Assembly (NCBI GenBank): GCA_012515885.1
Contig: JAAYXN010000126.1
Coordinates: forward strand, 1 to 10,894
Length of the DNA: 10,894 nt
Direction of reading: 5' to 3'
Origin: Rhodococcus sp. (in: high G+C Gram-positive bacteria)
GTDB lineage: Bacteria; Actinomycetota; Actinomycetes; Mycobacteriales; Mycobacteriaceae
The position numbers were made by a program, and so were the translations under genes. The notes under the pieces are model-generated. The model made no database searches and was not told where the DNA came from. It saw nothing but the letters and a program-made list of their open reading frames with translations. Shown in pieces: positions 1 to 5,998 of the stretch (position 1 is its first letter; the number at the start of each line of letters is the position of its first letter).

Positions 1-101
1 CGGCGGAAGCAGCAGCTCGCGCGGCGGACGTACCCACCCCTCAGGCAGAACACGCCAATGAGCATCACCACGAAGAACAGAAGGACGGCAACAAGCAGTG
101 A
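1..101 (+). CDS. glmU: C-terminal end of probable GlmU (partial)
   Basis: An open frame runs in from the left edge and ends at TGA 99-101. It encodes about 32 residues rich in Ala, Glu, His and Gln (ending ...HHHEEQKDGNKQ), a low-complexity hydrophilic tail without a catalytic motif. In Mycobacterium and Corynebacterium the gene directly before prs is glmU, the bifunctional glucosamine-1-phosphate acetyltransferase/N-acetylglucosamine-1-phosphate uridyltransferase, and actinobacterial GlmU proteins carry disordered C-terminal tails of this kind. The identification therefore rests on synteny and tail character, not on a recognised domain. Its stop overlaps the GTG start of prs in a GTGA arrangement, which implies translational coupling and one transcript. 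Confidence 0.55.
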   Translation, partial: AEAAARAADVPTPQAEHANEHHHEEQKDGNKQ

Positions 102-1078
102 CCGCGAACTGGATCGACAACCAGAAGAACCTCATGCTCTTCGCCGGTCGCTCGCACCCTGAGCTGGCCGAGCAGGTCGCGAAGGAACTCGACGTGCGGA
201 TTACCCCGCAGACCGCTCGAGATTTCGCGAATGGGGAAATCTTCGTCCGCTTCGAGGAGTCAGTACGTGGCTGCGACGCCTTCGTACTGCAGAGCCACCC
301 TGCACCTCTCAACGAATGGGTGATGGAACAGCTCATCATGATCGACGCGCTCAAGCGTGGATCAGCAAAGCGCATTACGGCAATCCTGCCGTTCTACCCC
401 TACGCGCGTCAGGACAAGAAGCACCGCGGACGCGAGCCGATCTCGGCACGTCTGATCGCGGACCTACTCAAGACTGCCGGTGCTGACCGCATCATCACCG
501 TCGATCTGCACACCGATCAGATCCAGGGCTTCTTCGACGGCCCCGTTGATCACATGCACGCGCAGGGGCAGCTCGCCGAGTACATCCGCGAGAACTACGG
601 CACCGAGAACATCGCCGTCGTCTCCCCCGACTCGGGCCGTGTGCGTGTCGCCGAGAAGTGGGCCGACATTCTTGGCGGCGCACCGCTGGCGTTCATTCAC
701 AAGACGCGCGACCCACTGGTACCGAACCAGGTCAAGTCCAACCGAGTCGTCGGTGACGTTGATGGCCGCACCTGCATCCTCATTGACGACATGATCGACA
801 CCGGTGGAACCATCGCTGGCGCCGTGAAGATCCTCAAGGAAGCTGGCGCCGGTGATGTCATCATCGCCGCGACGCACGGCGTCCTGTCCGACCCGGCACG
901 CGACCGTCTGGCCGAGTGCGGTGCCCGTGAAGTCATCGTCACCAACACCCTGCCGATCGACGAGTCCAAGCAGTTCCCTCAGCTGACGGTTCTGTCTATC
1001 GCCCCGCTGCTTGCTCGCACGATTAAGGAAGTCTTCGAGAATGGCTCGGTGACTTCGCTCTTCAACGGTCACGCATAA
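98..1078 (+). CDS. prs: Ribose-phosphate pyrophosphokinase (PRPP synthetase)
   Basis: This cytoplasmic enzyme transfers pyrophosphate from ATP to ribose 5-phosphate to make PRPP, the precursor of purines, pyrimidines, histidine, tryptophan and NAD; in mycolate actinobacteria PRPP also feeds the decaprenylphosphoryl-arabinose of the cell wall. The 326 residues are a normal family length. Visible hallmarks are the N-terminal FAGRSHPELA segment, FANGEIFVRFEESVRG, the ATP-site segment YARQDKKHRGREP, VDLHTDQIQGFF, the flexible-loop KTR at residues 202-204, and the PRPP-binding loop with DDMIDTGGT at residues 230-238. The GTG start at 98 overlaps the upstream stop; AAGGA at 81-85 lies 12 nt before it. 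The last codons fall in a 15-bp tandem repeat, and a strong terminator follows about 60 bp after the stop. Confidence 0.97.
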   Translation: MTANWIDNQKNLMLFAGRSHPELAEQVAKELDVRITPQTARDFANGEIFVRFEESVRGCDAFVLQSHPAPLNEWVMEQLIMIDALKRGSAKRITAILPFYPYARQDKKHRGREPISARLIADLLKTAGADRIITVDLHTDQIQGFFDGPVDHMHAQGQLAEYIRENYGTENIAVVSPDSGRVRVAEKWADILGGAPLAFIHKTRDPLVPNQVKSNRVVGDVDGRTCILIDDMIDTGGTIAGAVKILKEAGAGDVIIAATHGVLSDPARDRLAECGAREVIVTNTLPIDESKQFPQLTVLSIAPLLARTIKEVFENGSVTSLFNGHA

Positions 1079-1110
1079 ATCGGTCACGCATAAATCGGCC
1101 ACGCGTAAAA
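1066..1110 (+). repeat. Three tandem 15-bp units across the prs stop
   Basis: CGGTCACGCATAAAT occurs at 1066-1080 and again, identical, at 1081-1095. A diverged third copy, CGGCCACGCGTAAAA, occupies 1096-1110. Each unit carries an in-frame His-Ala-stop (CAC GCA TAA, or CAC GCG TAA), because 15 is a multiple of three. The prs reading frame therefore meets three successive TAA codons. Slippage duplication of the 3' end of the gene is the simplest explanation. Confidence 0.9.
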
Positions 1111-1136
1111 GCAGTACCGCGGTACCTCCGCACAAG

Positions 1137-1173
1137 CGGGGTGGAATGCTCCTGGGCATTCCACCCCGTTTTT
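1137..1173 (+). terminator. Intrinsic terminator after prs
   Basis: A 12-bp perfect inverted repeat (GGGGTGGAATGC at 1138-1149 and GCATTCCACCCC at 1156-1167) is extended by one C-G pair to 1137/1168. The loop is TCCTGG (1150-1155), and five T follow at 1169-1173. This is a textbook Rho-independent terminator for the glmU-prs transcript. Confidence 0.93.
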
Positions 1174-1370
1174 GCGTATCTACGACCCCCACATTGGCGG
1201 AGCGGATACAGCAAAATAATTGCCAGCGCGTAGCCGCGGCCGCCTCCCCTGCAGACTCTCAAACGCCGTGTAGCACAAGACTTTGCGCACCCATACCCCC
1301 AGGTGAATGATCTGCGTCACGCGAATTGCGCGGACGTCACCCCGGTGTGAGGACGCGTTCACGCATCCCC

Positions 1371-1384
1371 TACTCTGGCTGCTC
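1371..1384 (+). promoter_or_regulatory. Candidate -10 box for a leaderless transcript
   Basis: TACTCT at 1371-1376 fits the actinobacterial TANNNT -10 consensus and ends 8 nt before the GTG at 1385. Transcription would then begin at or just before the start codon, which agrees with the absence of a Shine-Dalgarno sequence there. No convincing -35 element is visible. Confidence 0.4.
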
Positions 1385-2113
1385 GTGATCGACGCGCAAA
1401 CGCTTCCTGGTTCCACTGATCGTTCGAGTACAGCTCTTTCGGATTCAACCCTTTCCGGTTCGACCGATATTGATGCTATTCGTAATCCTCGCCGTTGGAC
1501 TCCGGGAACCTGCGTGTGGTGCGGCGGCAGCGACACCGTCGAGATGTACCGAAACGAGCCACGTTGCGCGACGTGCCGCGGTCACGAAGAAATCATTGAC
1601 GAGGCGCGCAAGTTCGTCGGAATGTACGGACTGCGCCCCATCGGTGGAACGCTCCAGTCCGACGACGATGAAGAGTACGAGCACCGTCTCGGGGCGCGTG
1701 ATGCGCGACGCGCCCTCAACGACATTCGACTGCCGCAGCTTCCCGACCCGGCTGAAGTACGCAAGGCGCTGCGCCCGCGGGCTGCTGGCGTCATTGAGCG
1801 TCCCGACACTGACGTCTCCGCGGTGGCAGCCACCCGCACCAAGCCTGCCCGCACGACAGCCGCACGCCCGGCCACGAAGGCCGCTCCTGCCCCGTCACCG
1901 GTGCGCACCGACGCCGTCGACATTGCTGCACTGGAAGCTCGCGTTACCGGGCTGCTCGATCAAATGAGCGCCATTGACGCCCAAATCTCCCTAGTCGGTG
2001 ATTCTTCCGGTTTGGCAGCGAAGGCTCGTTTGAAGAATCTGGAAAACCAGAAGGCGACGATTCTGCGGACTTTGGCCGCGTTGGAGAAGGCCCGCATCGC
2101 GGCATCACGCTAG
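1385..2113 (+). CDS. Zinc-ribbon and coiled-coil protein of unknown function
   Basis: I do not recognise this gene by name. From GTG 1385 it encodes 242 residues in five zones. Residues 1-33 are Ser/Thr-rich (PGSTDRSSTALSDSTLSGST). Residues 43-64 hold CVWC and CATC, spaced like a four-cysteine zinc ribbon. Residues 65-130 are charged, with an acidic run (SDDDEEYE). Residues 148-174 form an Ala/Pro/Arg/Lys linker resembling basic disordered tails. Residues 177-236 are a helical pair with heptad-like spacing, broken near GDSSG. The frame is open back to ATG 1307, but that ATG abuts AGGTGA without a usable spacer; GTG 1385 sits behind a TACTCT box and is preferred. There is no signal peptide or membrane segment. 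The protein could be a nucleic-acid-binding or scaffold protein, but nothing in the sequence settles this. It converges on the dehydrogenase gene. Confidence 0.75.
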   Translation: MIDAQTLPGSTDRSSTALSDSTLSGSTDIDAIRNPRRWTPGTCVWCGGSDTVEMYRNEPRCATCRGHEEIIDEARKFVGMYGLRPIGGTLQSDDDEEYEHRLGARDARRALNDIRLPQLPDPAEVRKALRPRAAGVIERPDTDVSAVAATRTKPARTTAARPATKAAPAPSPVRTDAVDIAALEARVTGLLDQMSAIDAQISLVGDSSGLAAKARLKNLENQKATILRTLAALEKARIAASR

Positions 2114-2142
2114 CTGCTGAGCACTGGCATGGCAGCTTCTCT
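2112..2142 (+). terminator. Weak hairpin between convergent genes
   Basis: AGCTGC (2112-2117) can pair with GCAGCT (2132-2137) around a 14-nt loop, followed by a pyrimidine-rich TCTCT. The stem is short and the loop long, so this is at best a weak terminator for the zinc-ribbon gene. I see no better terminator in the 62 bp between the two stop codons. Confidence 0.25.
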
Positions 2143-2175
2143 GTCGAGTTAGCGGCCTCCTCCACGTGGCGCAGG

Positions 2176-3363
2176 CTACTGCGGCGTGACGCGCAGAACC
2201 CGGTCACCGGTGGAGTTGTCGGTGGTGATCAACAGCGAACCGTCGGAGGCCTGCGTCACGGAACGGATGCGTCCCACTTCGCCCACCAAACCATCGGCGC
2301 GAGCAACCACAGACTGGCCGTCGGGAGCGAGCCGCAGGAAAATTAGTTGGCGGCTCTTGAGCCCGCCGATCACCAACGCGCCATCCCAATCACCCCACTG
2401 CGGTCCGGTCACGAACGTGCCACTTGCCGTTGCAAGCGTCGGCGAACCGGTACGCCAAATCGCCTCGACCGCACCTGGGACACGTACCGGGTCAGTCATC
2501 GGCACCGACTCGTCGTAAATTCCCGGGATCCGGTCTGGCCGGTAGCCATAGTTACTTCCCGGCACCAGCAGGTTCACCTCATCGTCGACGTTGGTGCCCT
2601 GCTCAATTCCATAGAGCCGTCCCGTGCCCGGCTGCAATGCCAGCCCCTGAACATGGCGATGCCCGAACGTGTAGACGGCGCTCGTTGGATCAGGGTTTCC
2701 CGCACCCGGCGAACCATCGGGTTGCACATGGAGCACCTTGCCACCCAGCGAATTTATGTCTTGCGGCACTGTCGGCAACGCCGCATCGCCCGTGCCGATG
2801 AACAGTGAACCGTCGCCGGAAACAAGGATGCGGCAGCCGCCATGACGGCCACTAGCGGTGATCGGCAAACCGTCAATGACGGTGTCTCCGCGCGTCAACT
2901 GTGTCCATCCGGCATCGACCGTCCACTTCACGACCCGCACGTCCAGCCCGCCAGCATTGCTGCCCTGGCAGATATACAACGTCCGCGACGACGCGAAGTC
3001 ATGCGCCAACGCGATACCCATCAACCCGGTCTCACCGTTCGCGAAAAGGTCACTCATGTCAGCGGCCACAGCGCCCACTGATCCGTCGGGGCGTCGGACG
3101 GTGAGTCCGCCTGATCGCTGGCCGGTCAGGATCGCTCCGTCGGGAGCCTCAACGACATCCCACGGGTGGGAGAGTCCTTCCAGCACCGGCGTCACCGTCA
3201 ACGGTGGTAGCGGCGCGATCGGCGTGGGATCGCCACCGTCATTGCTGCCGCTGCCTGTTCCCAAACTTCCGAAATCGAACGGCTGCGCGACGGCTGGCGC
3301 TGAGGACAGACCTAACGCGGCAACAGCGGCGACAATCACGGACGCAAACTGGCTTCGGCGCAC
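2176..3363 (-). CDS. Secreted glucose/sorbosone dehydrogenase family protein
   Basis: This 395-residue protein belongs to the six-bladed beta-propeller glucose/sorbosone dehydrogenase family (soluble PQQ glucose dehydrogenase fold). Residues 1-26 form a signal peptide (basic MRRSQ, hydrophobic core, APAVA then Q27), followed by a Gly/Ser/Asp/Pro linker to about residue 53. Family signatures are HPWDV (66-70), NGETGLMGIAL (109-119), SGRHGGCRI with the likely catalytic His174, GTGD (190-193), HRHVQGLALQPGTG (235-248), EQG.N.DDEVN (254-264) and GRIRSVTQASDGSL (364-377). There is no lipobox cysteine, so it should be exported and released, unlike the mycobacterial lipoprotein LppZ of the same family. 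Start GTG 3361-3363 has AAGGAGAG at 3371-3378 with a 7-nt spacer. It lies 84 bp downstream of egtA on the same strand and may share its transcript. Substrate, and whether PQQ is bound, cannot be read from the sequence. Confidence 0.9.
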   Translation of the reverse strand: MRRSQFASVIVAAVAALGLSSAPAVAQPFDFGSLGTGSGSNDGGDPTPIAPLPPLTVTPVLEGLSHPWDVVEAPDGAILTGQRSGGLTVRRPDGSVGAVAADMSDLFANGETGLMGIALAHDFASSRTLYICQGSNAGGLDVRVVKWTVDAGWTQLTRGDTVIDGLPITASGRHGGCRILVSGDGSLFIGTGDAALPTVPQDINSLGGKVLHVQPDGSPGAGNPDPTSAVYTFGHRHVQGLALQPGTGRLYGIEQGTNVDDEVNLLVPGSNYGYRPDRIPGIYDESVPMTDPVRVPGAVEAIWRTGSPTLATASGTFVTGPQWGDWDGALVIGGLKSRQLIFLRLAPDGQSVVARADGLVGEVGRIRSVTQASDGSLLITTDNSTGDRVLRVTPQ

Positions 3364-3447
3364 AGTGGCACTCTCCTTGAGATCAATGGGTAGGTGGAAA
3401 ACTATTGGTGCACAGGGTTTCTGAACTTCTAGTAGAGATTTGAAGCT

Positions 3448-4719
3448 CTAGACGTGATCCTCGCTTCCCGGCGCCAAACCGCGGCAGCAGCGCTCTGCGG
3501 CGGTGTCGAGTAGACGCACAAATTCGGGTTCTTCGGAGTACGCGGCGGCGAGCGAAAGTAGCGCTGTCGCGGCAGATCTGAGTTCTAGGTCAGCGAGTCC
3601 AAACTCGGCGGCATCACTCCACCGCCCTGCTGTGGACCGGGCAGCGCCCATAGCTTCAGCCATCGCACCCGGACCGGAAAGCAGCGCCGCGTACGCCGCT
3701 AGCGGCACCCGCCACAGGTCCCCCGGCTGCGCGTCGATATACCGAACCTCAAGCCTTCCGGTAGGACGTACCGGCGGAAACAGCGTCATGAGATGCAAAT
3801 CCAAGTCCGCTTCGGTGGGTGCGCGGCCAGCAAATGACTTCTCCCCCAGCTCAATCCAGTCGCCGAATGACATTCCGTAGGGTGCCCGCCAGTCGTCGCT
3901 GCCGTCCCGCTGTGCACACAGCAGCGGCACTTCCACAGCCCAACGACCGTAGTCGCGGCTGTGTGCGGTGCCGCATGTTCGGGGCGTATCCACCTCAAGC
4001 CAGGTGCGCATTCGCTGGGACACCCAGGCGCCAACCGGGGCGTCATACAGCTGCGACGAACACGAAAATGCGGCAATCATGGCCGGGCCAATCGCGTGCA
4101 GAAGATGCCACCGCCGCTGCACCGACTCCGTGTCGCCGCCCGCATCAACGCTGATCTGCGTGGCAGCGGTGCTGCACATCGTCAACGCTCCAAACGGACC
4201 AATCTGATCGAACCGGTATTCCATCGCGCGGTAGCGGGGATCATCGAGGCACCGCTGCGGAGGACGGGCCGCATCGGCAGCTTGATCAAGTAGCTTGATG
4301 CCTTCAGAACTCAATAGTTCCAATAGTTTTCGATGATCAGATACGAGATCGTCACACAGCTCCTGCGCCCCGCTACGCGGTGCGCTCGCGATCCCCAGTT
4401 GCCCACCGGAATCAATCGTGACGCGGCCGCCGCGCGGTAGTGGATCTACCGACGACCACGGATTGATCTGCGTCGGCGCGTGCGGGCCCAACGCTTTCGA
4501 TACTGCGGCAAGATCGGGGCGCGAGCCATCCGCAGCCGCTGTCAGCCATTCGCACGTGGCACCCATGAGCCGGGGCGGGCCAAGGGAAAAGCACGTGCGC
4601 TCCACGTAGTCACGCGCAGCTTCGCGCGAGGTGATGCGGGGGCGTTCGCGCTGGCCTCCACTGGGAACACCTGGACTGCCCGCAGGCTCGTTGCCTGTGG
4701 ACGTAGTAACTGTTGCCAC
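3448..4719 (-). CDS. egtA: EgtA-like glutamate-cysteine ligase with degenerate motifs
   Basis: EgtA joins glutamate and cysteine to give gamma-glutamylcysteine, the sulfur donor for ergothioneine. The 423 residues match family length. Clear resemblance to mycobacterial EgtA, compared from memory, lies in RYRAMEYRF (162-170), STAATQISVDAG (183-194), HAIGP (208-212), and LFPPVRPTGRLEVRYIDA (313-330). The N-terminal half departs from the family. Where I expect GLExE, this protein has GATCEW (53-58), keeping one Glu. Where I expect EPGGQ-x-ELSG, it has DSGGQLGIAS (103-112), losing both Glu. These positions are acidic ATP/metal/substrate ligands in this superfamily, so activity is in doubt. Start GTG 4717-4719 has GGAGG (4725-4729) 5 nt upstream. 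No frameshift or internal stop is seen, so it is a maintained ORF, not an obvious pseudogene. Confidence 0.85.
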   Translation of the reverse strand: MATVTTSTGNEPAGSPGVPSGGQRERPRITSREAARDYVERTCFSLGPPRLMGATCEWLTAAADGSRPDLAAVSKALGPHAPTQINPWSSVDPLPRGGRVTIDSGGQLGIASAPRSGAQELCDDLVSDHRKLLELLSSEGIKLLDQAADAARPPQRCLDDPRYRAMEYRFDQIGPFGALTMCSTAATQISVDAGGDTESVQRRWHLLHAIGPAMIAAFSCSSQLYDAPVGAWVSQRMRTWLEVDTPRTCGTAHSRDYGRWAVEVPLLCAQRDGSDDWRAPYGMSFGDWIELGEKSFAGRAPTEADLDLHLMTLFPPVRPTGRLEVRYIDAQPGDLWRVPLAAYAALLSGPGAMAEAMGAARSTAGRWSDAAEFGLADLELRSAATALLSLAAAYSEEPEFVRLLDTAAERCCRGLAPGSEDHV

Positions 4720-4842
4720 TTCGACCTCCCCGGGATGGGTGTCGCTCAGACGTCGTTACCGACAGTAGATCGCGCGGCTCCCCCTCGCTGCCGTACCGAA
4801 AATTATGAAGAAACCTGCTGGTGAGGGGAAGAAAATTTCAGT

Positions 4843-4853
4843 ACCAATTTGGT
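4843..4853. promoter_or_regulatory. Short palindrome upstream of egtA
   Basis: ACCAATTTGGT is an 11-bp near-perfect palindrome (ACCAA, T, TTGGT), about 124 bp before the egtA start codon in the AT-rich part of the gap. It could be a repressor half-site pair. There is no second copy in the window to support a regulon. Confidence 0.2.
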
Positions 4854-4931
4854 CTTTGGGTCTAGCCAAGCGGTGTGGTCATCAGGTAGAAAAGTCGGAC
4901 ATTGGTTGTGACTCACCTCATGCAGTTGCCT

Positions 4932-4954
4932 CACGCTTTGGCGTGAAAAGCGTG
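4932..4954. promoter_or_regulatory. 8-bp inverted repeat, operator or RNA hairpin
   Basis: CACGCTTT (4932-4939) and AAAGCGTG (4947-4954) are perfect reverse complements around a 7-nt centre, GGCGTGA. No T-run follows on either strand, so it is not an intrinsic terminator. It lies 48 bp before the small ORF at 5002 and about 210 bp before egtA on the other strand, and could act as an operator for either. Confidence 0.4.
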
Positions 4955-5001
4955 CACCAGCGGGTGGTATCAAAGTTCGAACAGACGGGAATGACGAAGT
5001 T

Positions 5002-5163
5002 ATGCAATTCACCGCACCCCGCGCACACACAATCTCGAATGCCCGCGGCTCTCTGAGCACTTCAGAAATTCGGGCGCGTATCGCCGCGATGTATGCCGAC
5101 CCCGATACCACCGCTCCCACGCAGCAGCCGTCGCCTAACCAAGAGGCCCCGCTAGCGCAGTAA
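5002..5163 (+). CDS. Possible small protein, 53 residues
   Basis: ATG 5002 to TAA 5161-5163 encodes 53 residues. The middle, SLSTSEIRARIAAMYADPD, looks like an amphipathic helix, and the tail is Pro/Gln-rich. About two thirds of third codon positions are G or C, compatible with coding but not decisive. There is no Shine-Dalgarno sequence, and no alternative start upstream in the frame before the stop at 4909-4911. It ends 46 bp before the phoU stop, converging with it. I do not recognise a family; it may be chance. Confidence 0.35.
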   Translation: MQFTAPRAHTISNARGSLSTSEIRARIAAMYADPDTTAPTQQPSPNQEAPLAQ

Positions 5164-5209
5164 CACCTGTCCGACGTCAGCGTCGTCCTCGGCGAGGCTT
5201 TGGCCGGTC

Positions 5210-5854
5210 TTAGCTCGGCGCGGTGCCGGTCTGAATCCAGATGATGCGTCGCCCGATTTCCACGGTGTGATCGCAGAAACGCTCGTAGAACCGACCCAGC
5301 AACGTGATATCTACGGCGGCCTGTACCCCGTACTTCCACTCATCAGAACGCGCAGTGGCAAGAAGTTCAGCGTGCAACTGGTCCATCGCTTCATCTCCGT
5401 GCAAAAGCTGCTCCGCCAATTCGGTATCGAGTGTGCGGAGCGTTTCCACACACCGAGCGGCTTGGCGATCAGCAACAGCGCCCATCCGGGTAAAAAGCCC
5501 ACGCACTTCTGTAGGCACGACGTGATCTGGATGGCGCAGTCGCGCAATTTTCGCGACGTGCACACCCAAGCTGCCCATCCGCTGAATGTCCGCGACAATC
5601 CGCAACCCGCCCACAACGAAACGCAAGTCGTAGGCCACCGGCGATTGCAGCGCCAGCAGCGAGAACGCCGCAAGCTCCCATTCCGTTGAGGCACGAGCAA
5701 GCTCATCAGAGCAGCCGATCGCCTGCTCAGCCGCCGCTAAATCCACATCGAGCAGCGCCAAGGTGGCATCAGACATTGCCGTCTCGCTTGCCACACACAT
5801 GTGCGCAAGCTGCCCGACAAGGCTCTCCATATTCTCGTCCAGGCGGGTTCGCAT
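5210..5854 (-). CDS. phoU: PhoU phosphate-signalling regulator
   Basis: PhoU proteins are cytoplasmic three-helix-bundle repeats that couple the Pst phosphate transporter to the PhoR/PhoP-type two-component system; the mycobacterial versions (PhoY1/PhoY2) also affect persistence. From ATG 5852-5854 the product is 214 residues, the normal length. It follows mycobacterial PhoU closely from memory: MRTRLDEN start, HMCVASETAM, ALQSPVAYDLR, VADIQRMGSLGVHVAKIARLRHP in the first repeat and AAVDITLLGRFYERFCDHTVEIGRR in the second, both metal/partner-binding helices. The frame stays open upstream to GTG 5878, but family starts align at MRTRL. A TACAGT box 6 nt before this ATG suggests a leaderless mRNA. 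No pst or phoR/phoP genes accompany it here, and it is divergent from the class V PLP enzyme. Confidence 0.95.
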   Translation of the reverse strand: MRTRLDENMESLVGQLAHMCVASETAMSDATLALLDVDLAAAEQAIGCSDELARASTEWELAAFSLLALQSPVAYDLRFVVGGLRIVADIQRMGSLGVHVAKIARLRHPDHVVPTEVRGLFTRMGAVADRQAARCVETLRTLDTELAEQLLHGDEAMDQLHAELLATARSDEWKYGVQAAVDITLLGRFYERFCDHTVEIGRRIIWIQTGTAPS

Positions 5855-5860
5855 CCTGAC

Positions 5861-5866
5861 ACTGTA
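5861..5866 (-). promoter_or_regulatory. Candidate phoU -10 box (leaderless)
   Basis: On the minus strand TACAGT matches TANNNT and ends 6 nt before the phoU ATG, placing transcription start at the start codon. No clear Shine-Dalgarno is present; GGAG occurs only about 14 nt upstream, inside the presumed promoter. No good -35 is seen. Confidence 0.35.
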
Positions 5867-5884
5867 GGCTCCGCACACCGAGAA

Positions 5885-5902
5885 TCCCGCGGATGTCCCG
5901 CG
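5885..5902. repeat. Direct repeat TCCCGCG, one helical turn apart
   Basis: TCCCGCG occurs at 5885-5891 and 5896-5902, starting 11 bp apart, in the -35 region of the presumed phoU promoter. Eleven-bp spacing puts both copies on one DNA face, as in response-regulator boxes such as the actinobacterial PHO box, although the bases do not match the Streptomyces PHO box consensus known to me. Confidence 0.35.
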
Positions 5903-5931
5903 AAAACTCGTAAATAAAAGGTTGAGGCTGT

Positions 5932-5960
5932 ACCCAAAAGTGGGTTCACGAGTGACCCAC
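5932..5960 (+). promoter_or_regulatory. Two mutually exclusive hairpins before the class V gene
   Basis: TGGGT at 5941-5945 can pair with ACCCA at 5932-5936 (loop AAAG), or, as GTGGGT 5940-5945, with ACCCAC at 5955-5960; CAC 5947-5949 and GTG 5952-5954 add inner pairs. The central strand cannot do both. In RNA this could be a switch in the 5' leader of the class V gene; in DNA it could be a set of three alternating operator half-sites between divergent genes. Confidence 0.4.
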
Positions 5961-5998
5961 CACGACCGCGTCTGCTCGGGCGCGCAGGAGGGGAATCA

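Larger units (their letters stand above)
4720..5001. other. Gene-poor region upstream of egtA
   Basis: These 282 bp contain no convincing gene and are visibly more AT-rich than their surroundings at about 4800-4870. They hold the egtA ribosome binding site, a possible egtA promoter (CATAAT on the minus strand at about 4801-4806, with only a poor -35), a near-palindrome ACCAATTTGGT (4843-4853), and an 8-bp inverted repeat at 4932-4954. An 83-codon plus-strand ORF through this region has no family resemblance and no good ribosome binding site. Confidence 0.6.

Noticed and set aside
464..1192. 242-codon minus-strand ORF opposite prs
   Set aside because: It is antisense to a certain gene, its sequence has no family character, and it runs through the prs terminator. 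It is a shadow of GC-rich codon use.
1338..1351. Imperfect palindrome TCACCCCGGTGTGA before the zinc-ribbon gene
   Set aside because: Two mismatched positions in 14 bp and no second copy; expected by chance in GC-rich intergenic DNA.
1307..1384. Upstream ATG extension of the zinc-ribbon protein
   Set aside because: The AGGTGA directly touches the ATG, so it is not a usable Shine-Dalgarno, and the added residues look like translated promoter sequence.
4975..4982. GTTCGAAC, resembling a tRNA T-loop
   Set aside because: The flanking bases do not form a T-arm, and no acceptor, D or anticodon stem can be drawn around it.
4805..5056. 83-codon plus-strand ORF upstream of the small ORF
   Set aside because: It has no recognisable domain and no ribosome binding site, and crosses the palindromes and the start of the 53-codon ORF in another frame.
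5172..5185. CGACG-TCAG-CGTCG hairpin between the small ORF and phoU
   Set aside because: The stem is only 5 bp and neither strand has a following T-run, so I do not call it a terminator.
4803..5339. 178-codon minus-strand ORF overlapping the phoU end
   Set aside because: Its first part is phoU read in another frame and the remainder is a Cys/Ser/Arg-rich sequence without family resemblance.
5855..5878. GTG start at 5876-5878 extending PhoU by 8 residues
   Set aside because: Family members begin at the MRT-like segment, and the extension would overlap the best -10 candidate.
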